DNA of 64,000 nucleotides from Pseudomonas sp. PICF141 (GTDB lineage Bacteria; Pseudomonadota; Gammaproteobacteria; Pseudomonadales; Pseudomonadaceae), in assembly GCF_002286815.1 (NCBI RefSeq), contig NZ_MUNM01000017.1:1-64000 (forward strand), read 5' to 3'. Position numbers and translations under genes: made by a program. Below, in pieces: positions 45,979-53,909 of this stretch. The notes under the pieces were generated by a model, which had not been told where the DNA came from, searched no databases, and worked only from the letters and a program-made list of their open reading frames with translations. The first letter of the stretch is position 1. Each line of letters opens with the position of its first letter.

Positions 45979-46647
45979 TTGTCCATTCAAGCCTCTGTGT
46001 TCAACACCTCGTACCGCGCCTTTCTGTTCGATATGGACGGAACTGTCCTCAATTCCATCGCCGCCGCCGAGCGGATCTGGACCACCTGGGCCCGGCGTCA
46101 CGGTGTCGATGTCGACACCTTCCTGCCGACCATCCACGGTGCTCGCGCCATAGACACCATCAGCCGTCTGGCCTTGCCCGGTGTAGATGCTGAAGCTGAA
46201 GCCGCGTGGATCACCGAGGCGGAAATCGGCGATGTGGAAGGGATTGTCGAGGTAGCCGGCGCGGCGAGTTTCCTCAGATCGCTGCCCGCCAATCAATGGG
46301 CCATCGTCACCTCGGCGCCACGGGCGCTGGCCTTGCGCCGAATGGTGGCGGCAGGCATTCCCGAGCCTTTGGTGATGGTCACTGCCGAAGACGTCAGCGC
46401 CGGCAAGCCCGACCCAGCGGGTTATCGGTTGGCCGCCAGTCGGTTAGGGGTCGAACCCACCGAGTGCCTGATCTTCGAAGACGCCGCCGTGGGGATTCGC
46501 GCAGGTGAAGCGGCGGGCGGCCATGTCATGGTCATCACCGCGACCCATGTTCATCCGCTCCAGACCTCGCACGCCACCCTGGCGGGTTACGACTCGGTCG
46601 CGGCGCGAGTGGATCTCAACAGCCAGATCAGCCTGTACGCACTCTGA
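45979..46647 (+). CDS. HAD-family phosphatase (sugar-phosphatase-like)
   Basis: This is about 222 residues. The HAD motif I is FLFDMDGTVLNS with the nucleophile Asp. Motif II is AIVTSAPRALA, motif III is near SAGKPDPAGYRLAASRLG, and motif IV is CLIFEDAAVGIRAGEAAG. The alpha-helical cap is of the C1 type between motifs I and II. These phosphatases resemble sugar phosphatases such as YfbT/YniC; the substrate is unknown. TTG at 45979 was chosen, since the ATG at 45928 lies in a repeat. Confidence 0.85.
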   Translation: MSIQASVFNTSYRAFLFDMDGTVLNSIAAAERIWTTWARRHGVDVDTFLPTIHGARAIDTISRLALPGVDAEAEAAWITEAEIGDVEGIVEVAGAASFLRSLPANQWAIVTSAPRALALRRMVAAGIPEPLVMVTAEDVSAGKPDPAGYRLAASRLGVEPTECLIFEDAAVGIRAGEAAGGHVMVITATHVHPLQTSHATLAGYDSVAARVDLNSQISLYAL

Positions 46648-46685
46648 TGTGTGAGGGCTTTCAGTCACATCAATGCTGAATGTGC

Positions 46686-46762
46686 CACCGCCTTCGCGGG
46701 CAAGCCTCGCTCCCACAGGAATCACCGCTACCCCCCAGGCTTGCCCGCGAAGGCGACGGTGG
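46686..46762. repeat. REP-type inverted repeat
   Basis: Arms CACCGCCTTCGCGGGCAAGC and GCTTGCCCGCGAAGGCGACG...GTGG lie between the HAD gene and the convergent methyltransferase gene. Confidence 0.9.
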
Positions 46763-46777
46763 GGTTGGCGTTATGTG

Positions 46778-47458
46778 TTAGTAAATCCCCGGAATCAATC
46801 GCCAGCTACGGGCGCAGTAAGCCTCATATTCACTGCCGAATTGCGTGCGTAACAGCGCTTCTTCGGAGCGAATGCGGGCGATCAGCGGGATCAACATCAG
46901 CGCCACCAGCAGCAACCCGACCCCCGATCGAAAGGCCAGCGCCCAGCCCACGCCATTAATCAGCAGCCCCAAATAGCTGGGGTTGCGCAAGGTCCGATAA
47001 ATCCCGTCGGTGACCAGGCGGTGCCCCGGCTGAATCGCCACCAGGCCGCTGAAGCGCTTGCCCAGCACAAACACCGGCCACATTCGCAGCGCGCCGCCGC
47101 CGATGAACAGTAGCGCGCCCAGCCAACGCACGCCCTCGCCACCGAAGGTCCAGAAGTCGATCCGGTCGGTATAGGCTGGCAAATACCCACTCAATAACCC
47201 GAGTACCCCGAAAACCGGCAGCACCCAGCGATTGGCGCGGTCTTCGCGCTCGCCGGAGCTCAGGTTACCCTCGCTGAACAAAGACACGATCGCCATCACC
47301 AGGGTTGCAAGCGCAATGACCACCAACGGCAGGTGCGAGAAAAAAGCTGCCAACCCACCCAGCCCGAATACCGCCAGAGCGAGGTAGGCCAGGGTGCTGA
47401 CGAGGGTGAAAAAGGCGAGTTTGGCCGAGATGTTCATGACTGATTTCGCAAAGGACAT
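46778..47458 (-). CDS. membrane isoprenylcysteine methyltransferase-like protein
   Basis: This 226-residue protein has five or six membrane helices. Near the C-terminus it carries the ICMT/PEMT motif RLVTDGIYRTLRNPSYLGLL, then a region ending FGSEYEAYCARSWRLIPGIY. The family moves a methyl group from S-adenosylmethionine to a lipid or thiol acceptor in the membrane; this one's acceptor is unknown. An alternative start at 47437 would shorten the N-terminus by seven residues; neither has a strong ribosome site. It is flanked by repeats on both sides. Confidence 0.82.
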   Translation of the reverse strand: MSFAKSVMNISAKLAFFTLVSTLAYLALAVFGLGGLAAFFSHLPLVVIALATLVMAIVSLFSEGNLSSGEREDRANRWVLPVFGVLGLLSGYLPAYTDRIDFWTFGGEGVRWLGALLFIGGGALRMWPVFVLGKRFSGLVAIQPGHRLVTDGIYRTLRNPSYLGLLINGVGWALAFRSGVGLLLVALMLIPLIARIRSEEALLRTQFGSEYEAYCARSWRLIPGIY

Positions 47459-47549
47459 GTAGGCGCTGCCGCAGGCTGCGATCTTCTGACTTTAACCCTA
47501 TCAATATCGCTCAAAAAATCAAAAGATCGCAGCCTTCGGCAGCGCCTGC
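47459..47549. repeat. inverted repeat with GATCTT/AAGATC core
   Basis: Arms TAGGCGCTGCCGCAGGCTGC and AGCCTTCGGCAGCGCCTGCG flank GATCTTCTGA and AAAAGATC. It resembles the copy at 45845-45928. Confidence 0.88.
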
Positions 47550-47683
47550 GCGGGGCAGCGCGTTATCGCCACAACGACAGCTGCGGAGCTGGGTGAACTA
47601 AGCTTGGATAAGGATGGTTCCATCTATTCACTCCCGGCGCGTTGAACATCCCGCTGGGCCGGGAGCGTCAAAAGGAGCACGCG

Positions 47684-48611
47684 ATGCTTCACATCAGAAC
47701 GCCCCTGATTCTGCACCCAGGCCTGTCGACCTCCACCCGGCGAATCTGGCTCAAGCTGGAAAACCTGCAACCCAGCGGCTCATTCAAACTGCGCGGCATG
47801 GGCCTGCTGTGCAGTCAGGCCGCGCAGCAGGGCAAGCGCAAAGTGGTCTGTCCTTCCGGGGGAAATGCCGGGTTGGCCACCGCTGTGGCCGCCGCCAGCC
47901 TTGGGCTGAAAGCCTGCATCGTGGTGCCGAACACCACCCCGCAAACCACCCGCGCCAGAATCACGAAAACCGGTGCCGAGGTGATCGTGCAAAGTCTGGG
48001 ATGAAGCCAATCAACGGGCGAAAGAACTCGCAAAGGGCGCGGACACCGAATACGTACCAGCCTTCGATCATCCGGTGCTGTGGGAAGGGCATAGCACCAT
48101 GGTCGATGAAATTCTCGAGGACTGTCCTCAGGTCGATGTGTTGGTGACGTCGGTGGGCGGTGGAGGGTTGCTGGCGGGCCTGCTCACCGGACTGATTCGT
48201 CATCAGCGCATGGATTGTCGAATCGTTGCTTGCGAAACCTGGGGCGCGGCGTCTTTCGCGGCCGCTATCCGTGCCGGCCACCCGGTCAGATTGCCGCGCA
48301 TCGATACCGTCGCCACCTCACTTGGCGCGGCGCAAGTGGCGGCCTGGCCGGTGCAGCACATTCTCGATTTTGCGCATGAATGCGTGGTGCTCAGCGATGA
48401 GGAGGCGATCATGGGCGTGGTTCGTTACGCCAACGATTTGCGTCAGTTGGTCGAGCCGGCGTGCGGCGTTTCATTGGCGGTGGCGTACCTGGACCATCCG
48501 GCGATCGCCGAGGCTCATGATGTGGTGATTGTGGTGTGCGGGGGCGTCAGCATCAGCGCGCAATTGGTCGCCAACTGGGCGCGGCTGTCCGCTGGAGCGC
48601 AAGCAACCTAG
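47684..48611 (+). pseudogene. frameshifted serine/threonine dehydratase-like PLP enzyme
   Basis: AAGGAG precedes the ATG at 47684. The first frame carries the PLP-lysine motif PSGSFKLRGM and the loop CPSGGNAGLATAVAAASLGL, then stops at 48004 (TGA). The match continues in the +1 frame (WDEANQRAKELAKGADTEYV...) with the PLP-phosphate loop SVGGGGLLAGLLTGL, and ends at 48611. The break lies near 47993-48000. As read, no full protein is made unless there is a sequencing error or programmed shift. The family deaminates L-serine or L-threonine to a keto acid and ammonia. Confidence 0.82.
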
Positions 48612-48677
48612 GGCCCGAGCACTCTCCCGGTGTCACGAGCCCACGGCTGACTGTTTAGAGGTTTCAGAGAGCGGATC

Positions 48678-48974
48678 TTATTGAGCGAGGATCGCTTTGG
48701 CCAAGTCTTCATCGCTGGCCTGGAGGTCAGGGTGATCTTGTCGAATCTGCTTCAACACTGACTCCAGATAAGCGCCGCGAATCGTACCGCCACTTGCCAC
48801 GAAGCTTGAGGCGTCATCCCGGGCGGGAATCACGATTTTGTCATCTTTGAATGTCGAGTACAGCGATGCGGAGATACCGGCCGAGGTGGCGACATCTTTT
48901 GCCTCTACATCGGCCATGGCCGAACCAGCTGGCAAACAAAGCACTAGTGAAGATATGAGCAATAGACGGCGCAT
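48678..48974 (-). CDS. exported DUF2388-family protein
   Basis: This 98-residue protein has a signal peptide (about 1-22, cleavage after AMA). The mature part (DDKIVIPARDDASSFVASGG, then RGAYLESVLKQIRQDHPDLQ and LAKAILAQ) fits DUF2388, small periplasmic proteins common in pseudomonads with unknown role. The start at 48974 has GGAGG upstream; the frame runs open to 49010 with no support. Confidence 0.82.
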   Translation of the reverse strand: MRRLLLISSLVLCLPAGSAMADVEAKDVATSAGISASLYSTFKDDKIVIPARDDASSFVASGGTIRGAYLESVLKQIRQDHPDLQASDEDLAKAILAQ

Positions 48975-49295
48975 GAGGGCGTCCTCCGAAGCGGAAAGGA
49001 AGTAACACATAATTTAGGATGCCTGACAGTGCCCAGTAGTTCCCTACCGATTCGATAGTGCATTCCTGTGGAGCTGGCGAAGCCTGCGTGCGCCTGCGCA
49101 GCAGTCGTGAATTCACGCCCTGCGGTCTATCAGGTAAACCGCATGGGCAGGTTTTACGACTGCTGCGCAGCCGCACGCAGGCTTCGCCAGCTGCTACACA
49201 GGTTGCCGCGAACGCTGCCGGTTATCAGTGTCTGTAATGGCATCCACCGAGCGGGCTATTCTTGGCAATGCGCCCATCGATATGGGAGACCTCTG
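48975..49295. other. 321-base intergenic region
   Basis: It is mostly long palindromic repeat copy 4 (49067-49200) between the divergent DUF2388 and DinB genes. The remaining bases should hold the two promoters; nothing else was recognised. Confidence 0.5.
49067..49200. repeat. long palindromic repeat, copy 4
   Basis: Arms TGTGGAGCTGGCGAAGCCTG and the complement ending CAGCTGCTACACA. The inner part (CGTGAATTCACGCCCTGCGG, then TCTATCAGGTAAACCGCATG) is nearly the same as in copy 2 at 28317-28454. Confidence 0.9.
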
Positions 49296-49802
49296 ATGAT
49301 CAACGTACGCACTGCCCGCATGCTCGCCGATTACAGGCGCTGGGCCGATCAGCGACTCTTCGACAGCCTTATGGCCCTGCCACCGGAAGAGCTCAACCGC
49401 AAACGGGTGTCGGTGTTCAACAACATTATCGGCACCTTGAACCATGTCTACGTGGTCGACTGCATCTGGCAGGCGCATCTGGAAGGGCGCGGTCACGGCT
49501 TCAAAACCTCCCATGGGCTGCTTCATCCTGAACTCACCGAGCTGCGACTGGTGCAACAGGAGATCGATCAATGGTTTTGTGGATGGAGCTCGGCCCAGAC
49601 CGAAGACTCGCTGGACAAACCCATCGAATTCACCTCGGTTTCGGGCGAAAACGGGGTCATGAGTGCCGGCGCGATACTGTTGCACGTGGTCAACAACGCC
49701 AGCTTTCACCGAGGCTGGGTGGTCCAGATGTACTGCGAGATACCGGCCATGCCGCCAATCACCGACCTGCCGGTGTTTCTGCGCGAGGTTCCGGGGTATT
49801 GA
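49296..49802 (+). CDS. DinB-family protein
   Basis: This is about 168 residues. The four-helix bundle of the DinB family (MLADYRRWADQRLFDSLMAL, then IIGTLNHVYVVDCIWQAHLE, then LLHVVNNASFHRGWVVQMYC) is clear. Histidines in helices 2 and 4 (NHVYVVD, NASFHRG) can bind one metal, as in the family. Members include thiol-dependent enzymes; no substrate is evident. The start was set at 49296 by GGGAG eight bases upstream. Confidence 0.88.
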   Translation: MINVRTARMLADYRRWADQRLFDSLMALPPEELNRKRVSVFNNIIGTLNHVYVVDCIWQAHLEGRGHGFKTSHGLLHPELTELRLVQQEIDQWFCGWSSAQTEDSLDKPIEFTSVSGENGVMSAGAILLHVVNNASFHRGWVVQMYCEIPAMPPITDLPVFLREVPGY

Positions 49803-49837
49803 GTCAAACCCTGCAGTTCCCGACCCAAACGAATCTC

Positions 49838-49929
49838 CTGTGGGAGCGGGCTTGCCCGCGATAGCGGAGTGTCAGGCGACATAGCTTTCTCTGTCAGGCC
49901 GCCATCGCGGGCAAGCCCGCTCCCACAGG
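49838..49929. repeat. REP-type inverted repeat
   Basis: Arms CTGTGGGAGCGGGCTTGCCC (from 49838) and the complement ending GGGCAAGCCCGCTCCCACAG (to 49929) lie between convergent genes. Confidence 0.92.
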
Positions 49930-49955
49930 TTACGTGTCAGTTCAGGAGATTTGGA

Positions 49956-51350
49956 TCAGGCCTGAGCAATCAGGCTCTGCCGGCAATCGAGTACCAACAA
50001 CGCGCCTCCCGGTTCGTTGCTGCCCACTTCCAGCGTAAACCCATGCAGGCTGACAATCGCCGCGACGATCGACAGCCCCAGACCGAATCCGCTTTGCGGG
50101 GTACCACCTTCGGCGCGATAGAAGCGCTGAAACACCGCCTCACGCTCGGCCAGCGCAATGCCGGGACCGGAATCGAGTACTTCGATCCGCGTATGGCCTG
50201 CAGCATTTACCCCACGCAAAATCACCTCGCCACCGGGCGGCGTGAACTTGATCGAGTTGCTCAGCAAATTCGCCAGGGCTTCGAACAGCAGCGCCCGGTC
50301 GCCGTTGAGCCAGGGCAAGGGCTCGGGCAGTTGCAGTTCAAAAGTCAATTGGCCTTCTTCGGCCAGCGGCAGATAAAAGTCATGCAACTCTTGCAGCAAC
50401 GGCACCGGGTCCAGTTGCACGAAACCCGAACGGCGCTGGCGATCTTCCAGCTCGGAAATCCGCAACAAGCCGCGAAAACGTGCCATCAACGTATCGGCCT
50501 CGCCGAGCACGCAATCCAGTTGCACGGCCAGCGTCGAACCCTCATCGGCCTGTTGCTGAATCCGGTACAGCTGCGCCCGCAGGCGCGTCAGCGGTGTGCG
50601 CAGGTCATGGGCGATGTTGTCGCATACGCCCTTGACCTCGTTCATCAAGCGCTCGATGCGTTCGAGCATCGCATTGACGATGGCGGCGAGCATATCCAGC
50701 TCGTCACGACGGTTGGACAACGGCAGGCGTCGGGTTAAATCGCCGGCGACGATGGCTTCGGCGCTGGCCTGGATCGCCCGGATCCGCCGCAGCGGGCGCC
50801 TTCGCAATAAGTGCCAGCCGGCGATGCCGGGCAGAATGGTCAGCGACACGCCCCACAGCAGCGCATGCAGAATGATCCGGGTCACCGCAAACAACGAACC
50901 GTTGTCCCGCATCAGTACCAGCCAGCGCCCGTCCAGGGTCCGGGTCGCCGAGGCATCGCAACTGTCGGCGGGCAGGGTCGGGTCATCGGCATCGACGCAG
51001 TCGCTGAGAATATGAATCTTGCCGTCCAGCGGCAGGCCTTGGGGAATCTGGCGCAAGGGCCCGCTGAGGTGACGCCGCTGGTCATCGAACAAGCCATAGG
51101 CATCAATGCCACGCACATCGAAGGTCACGCTGGCGGCGAGGGCATCCTCCAGTTGTGCGCCCTGAAAGCGAGAAAACAGATGCTGACGTTGCATCAACGA
51201 ATGCTTGGCCAGGGTGTCCAGGTAATTGGACACCTCGTAATACATGACGCCCATCAGAATCCCGCTCCAGGCCACGAACAGCGAACTGTAAAGGGCCAGC
51301 AAGCGGCTGCTGGAGGAGCGCCAGCCTTTAGAGGGGTTCAGCAATGACAT
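49956..51350 (-). CDS. sensor histidine kinase of a two-component system
   Basis: This 464-residue inner-membrane kinase has two membrane helices (about 18-38 and 158-180) that enclose a periplasmic sensor domain with two Cys (DSCDASATR and SDCVDADD). A HAMP linker follows, then the phosphoaccepting His in CDNIAHDLRTPLTRLRAQLY (about residue 248). The ATP-binding N, G1 and G2 boxes follow: LLSNSIKFTPPGGEV, VLDSGPGIA and SGFGLGLSIV. It overlaps the response regulator gene by 23 bases. The periplasmic Cys pair suggests a redox or metal signal, but this is a guess. Confidence 0.92.
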   Translation of the reverse strand: MSLLNPSKGWRSSSSRLLALYSSLFVAWSGILMGVMYYEVSNYLDTLAKHSLMQRQHLFSRFQGAQLEDALAASVTFDVRGIDAYGLFDDQRRHLSGPLRQIPQGLPLDGKIHILSDCVDADDPTLPADSCDASATRTLDGRWLVLMRDNGSLFAVTRIILHALLWGVSLTILPGIAGWHLLRRRPLRRIRAIQASAEAIVAGDLTRRLPLSNRRDELDMLAAIVNAMLERIERLMNEVKGVCDNIAHDLRTPLTRLRAQLYRIQQQADEGSTLAVQLDCVLGEADTLMARFRGLLRISELEDRQRRSGFVQLDPVPLLQELHDFYLPLAEEGQLTFELQLPEPLPWLNGDRALLFEALANLLSNSIKFTPPGGEVILRGVNAAGHTRIEVLDSGPGIALAEREAVFQRFYRAEGGTPQSGFGLGLSIVAAIVSLHGFTLEVGSNEPGGALLVLDCRQSLIAQA

Positions 51351-52011
51351 AACCCGAGCCTCGCACCGTCCGGATCAGTGGGGCTTTGCCTGGCGGGTCG
51401 ATCTTTTTGCGCAAGCGGCCGATGTGCACGTCAATCAGGTTGGTGCCGGGGTCGAAGTGATAACCCCAGACTTCTTCGAAAATCATCATCCGAGACAGAA
51501 TCTGCCCGGTGTTGCGCATCAGAAATTCCAGCAACTTGTATTCGGTGGGCAACAGCGTCAGCAACCGGCTGTCGCGACTGGCCTCGTGGCTGATCAGGTT
51601 CAACTCCAGATCGGCCACGCGCAAGGTGGTGGCCTGGGCGGTCATGGTGTTCTGTCGACGCAACAGGACTTCGACCCGGGCGGCCATTTCATCGGTGGCG
51701 AACGGTTTGGTCAGGTAATCGTCACCGCCGGCGCGCAGGCCACGCACTCGTTCATCGACATCGGAGAGGGCGCTGATCATCAGGATCGGCGTGGCCACGC
51801 CCAAGGTGCGCAGGGTGGTGACAATCGCCAGGCCATCGAGCTCCGGCAGCATGCGGTCGAGGGTGATCAGATCGTAGTCACCGCTGACCGCGCGTTCCAG
51901 GCCTTCACGGCCATTGTCCACCCAATCCACGTCGAGGCCGTGGCTGCTCAGTTCGGCGACGATTTCCCGGGCGGTGACAGCGTCGTCTTCGATGGTCAAG
52001 ATGCGGGTCAT
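51328..52011 (-). CDS. OmpR-family response regulator
   Basis: This 227-residue protein has a receiver domain (MTRILTIEDD at the N-terminus, phospho-Asp in DLITLDRMLPELDGL, and Lys in DDYLTKPFATDEM) and an OmpR winged helix (LLPTEYKLLEFLMRNTGQIL, then LIDVHIGRLRKKID, then IRTVRGSGYVIAEPL). The start at 52011 matches the family. It is the partner of the overlapping kinase. The promoter-side gap holds the divergent membrane protein gene at 52283, a possible target. Confidence 0.93.
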   Translation of the reverse strand: MTRILTIEDDAVTAREIVAELSSHGLDVDWVDNGREGLERAVSGDYDLITLDRMLPELDGLAIVTTLRTLGVATPILMISALSDVDERVRGLRAGGDDYLTKPFATDEMAARVEVLLRRQNTMTAQATTLRVADLELNLISHEASRDSRLLTLLPTEYKLLEFLMRNTGQILSRMMIFEEVWGYHFDPGTNLIDVHIGRLRKKIDPPGKAPLIRTVRGSGYVIAEPL

Positions 52012-52282
52012 AGGGCTTTGCCTGATTAGAATGTTCAAGACGTTGCGCGGCATTTTGCCAAGAAATGATCGATGGTTTTCTAAATAAAACTTCATGCAGG
52101 CCCGTTTTGACCAATGCATAAAACCCGCCGTCAGGGCCGTATTCTTGCAATCTGCATGGTCCTGAGAAGTTCATTGTTTTCAACTCATTGAAATAGAAAT
52201 ATTTTTCCAGGTGGCGCGACTGGCACGGTGACTGCAATTGCTCGTTTGACGAGTTGTAATACCTGCCTGGAGCACTACAACA

Positions 52283-53233
52283 ATGAACAGATCCTCTGAT
52301 GGTTTTTATCCTGCCGCAGATGAGTTCAGCACGCACTCGGGCGTGTCCTGGGCCGCTATCTTCGCCGGGGCCGCGGCGGCTGCGGCGTTGTCGCTGATCC
52401 TCGTGCTGCTGGGGTTTGGCCTGGGTTTTTCGGCGGTTTCGCCGTGGGCCCATGAAGGCCTCAGCGCCAAAAGCCTGGGTATCTCGACGATTGTGTGGCT
52501 GGCCTTTACCCAGATCGTGGCGTCCGGGCTCGGTGGCTACATCGCCGGTCGCCTGCGGGTGAGATGGGCCTACTTGCATGGCGATGAAGTTTACTTCCGT
52601 GATACGGCCCATGGCTTCCTGGCCTGGTGTATCGCGACGCTGGTGACCGCGACCCTGGTGGTCGGCTCGGTCAGCAACATCGTCAGCGGCGGTGTGCAGG
52701 CCGGGGCCAAGGTCGCCGGCGGTGCCGCCAGCGCCATGACCCAGGCTGCCGGCAGCGCGGTCGCTAACACCGACAATGACCCTTACGGTTACTTCATCGA
52801 CAGCCTGTTTCGCGATGATAGGCCCGTCGCCGTCAGCGAAGACGCGGTCAATGGCACCGTCACCCGGATCTTTGCGCGCAGCTTGCGCAATGAGGGTCAA
52901 TTGGCGCCCGAGGATCGGGCCTACCTGGCGCAACTGGTCGCCCAGCGGACCAACCTCACTCAAGCGGACGCCGAGCGCCGTGTCGATGAAGTCTATGCCC
53001 GTACTCAAAAAGCCGTCGCCGACGCCAAACTGACGGCGCAACAAGCGGCTGACACCGCAGCTAAAGTCGCAGCCTTGACCGCGTTGTGGATGTTTGTCGC
53101 GCTACTGGCCGGTGCATTTTTTGCCAGCCTCGCCGCGATCTTCGGCGGTCGTCGTCGGGATGCCGTGGAGTACCTGGAAATCGATGCCTACGTGACCACC
53201 ACCACAACCACGACGCTGCCACCTGTTCGCTAA
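52283..53233 (+). CDS. membrane protein of unknown function
   Basis: This 316-residue protein has about four membrane helices: near residues 23-48, 64-82, 113-133 and 265-285. A central polar region (about 150-260) is rich in Ala, Gln and Asp and is probably coiled-coil. The C-terminal tail ends in a Thr-rich stretch (TTTTTTTLPPVR). GGAG precedes the ATG. It lies divergent to the response regulator gene and is followed by a small membrane peptide gene. No family was recognised. Confidence 0.75.
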   Translation: MNRSSDGFYPAADEFSTHSGVSWAAIFAGAAAAAALSLILVLLGFGLGFSAVSPWAHEGLSAKSLGISTIVWLAFTQIVASGLGGYIAGRLRVRWAYLHGDEVYFRDTAHGFLAWCIATLVTATLVVGSVSNIVSGGVQAGAKVAGGAASAMTQAAGSAVANTDNDPYGYFIDSLFRDDRPVAVSEDAVNGTVTRIFARSLRNEGQLAPEDRAYLAQLVAQRTNLTQADAERRVDEVYARTQKAVADAKLTAQQAADTAAKVAALTALWMFVALLAGAFFASLAAIFGGRRRDAVEYLEIDAYVTTTTTTTLPPVR

Positions 53234-53248
53234 CCCAGGAGAACCTTC

Positions 53249-53320
53249 ATGCGCTCTATATTGCTGTTCTTTCTCGGTGTACCGATCCCGATCATCATTC
53301 TGATTGCCTTGCTCACGTGA
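53249..53320 (+). CDS. 23-residue hydrophobic membrane peptide
   Basis: The ATG follows AGGAG at the proper distance and opens a 23-codon frame, MRSILLFFLGVPIPIIILIA plus three residues. It is a single hydrophobic segment with two prolines (a Pro-Ile-Pro break). It lies 15 bases after the stop of the membrane protein gene and 21 bases before a terminator, so it is probably cotranscribed. It is too short for normal gene calling. Function unknown. Confidence 0.65.
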   Translation: MRSILLFFLGVPIPIIILIALLT

Positions 53321-53341
53321 CCCCTTTGAGGCACTTGCCAG

Positions 53342-53376
53342 CGCCGCTTCTGCTTCAGGTAGAAGCGGCGTTTTGC
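53342..53376 (+). terminator. Rho-independent terminator
   Basis: A perfect 10-bp stem (CGCCGCTTCT, 53342-53351; AGAAGCGGCG, 53361-53370) is followed by TTTTGCTTTT. It ends the small-peptide transcript. Confidence 0.9.
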
Positions 53377-53412
53377 TTTTCGGATGCCCGGTGAAAAGCG
53401 CGGCAGCTTTTA

Positions 53413-53426
53413 CTGGCCTGGATCAA
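53413..53426 (+). promoter_or_regulatory. candidate ANR (FNR-type) box of hcnA
   Basis: CTGGCCTGGATCAA shows a perfect right half (ATCAA) and a left half (CTGGC) that resembles TTGGC, separated by four bases. hcn operons of other pseudomonads are activated by the oxygen-sensing regulator ANR, so the site is plausible. It lies about 180 bases before the hcnA start, which is somewhat far. Confidence 0.5.
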
Positions 53427-53575
53427 TGTTTCGTTCGAGGGCATGCCTTACCGTGAACAATCCAGGCCCTTGTTGCGGCATCGACCAGTACCCGAGCAGG
53501 CCCCTCGTTTTTTTATCTCATCGGGCCATCGCAAGTGTAAGTGCAGCATGGAGCTGGCAACCCTTACCTGAACCT

Positions 53576-53587
53576 TTCAAGGATGAA
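53576..53587 (+). promoter_or_regulatory. candidate RsmA/RsmE-binding hairpin at the hcnA ribosome site
   Basis: TTCAAGGATGAA can fold as a 4-bp stem with AGGA in the loop. The loop GGA overlaps the Shine-Dalgarno region of hcnA. RsmA-type translational repressors recognise such GGA hairpins, and hcnA is a known target in fluorescent pseudomonads. The site therefore fits Gac/Rsm control of cyanide production. Confidence 0.6.
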
Positions 53588-53594
53588 CGCCACA

Positions 53595-53909
53595 ATGCAA
53601 CGCCAAGACAGAACCTTCGATATCCAGCCGCTGGTGCGGGCGGACATGACTGTGCGCATCAATGGTCAAACCGTTAACGCCGCCATCGGCGAAACCGTCC
53701 TGACGGTCATTCAATCACTGGGTATACGCCAAGTGGCCCGCAACGATCATGATCAAGTCAGCGGTGCCTATTGCGGCATGGGCGTGTGCCAATGCTGCCT
53801 GGTGAGAATCAATGGCCGACATAAACGTCGCGCCTGCCAGACGATCGTGCGAGAGGGCATGGACGTCGAAACCCGGGCCAACCGCATCACCGGATGGCAA
53901 GCGCCATGA
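53595..53909 (+). CDS. hcnA: hydrogen cyanide synthase subunit HcnA
   Basis: This 104-residue protein carries a 2Fe-2S site, GAYCGMGVCQCCLVRINGRH plus Cys in RRACQT, following the conserved DIQPLVRADMTV leader. HcnA passes electrons in HCN synthase, which oxidises glycine to hydrogen cyanide and CO2. Starts at 53541 and 53583 are in frame, but AAGGA lies 11 bases before 53595, and the resulting length is the family norm. The hcnB start codon overlaps its stop by four bases. Confidence 0.93.
   Translation: MQRQDRTFDIQPLVRADMTVRINGQTVNAAIGETVLTVIQSLGIRQVARNDHDQVSGAYCGMGVCQCCLVRINGRHKRRACQTIVREGMDVETRANRITGWQAP

Noticed and set aside
22016..49200. Repeats considered as a CRISPR array
   Set aside because: The palindromic repeats are dispersed over many kilobases, are inverted and not regularly spaced, and lack spacers and cas genes.
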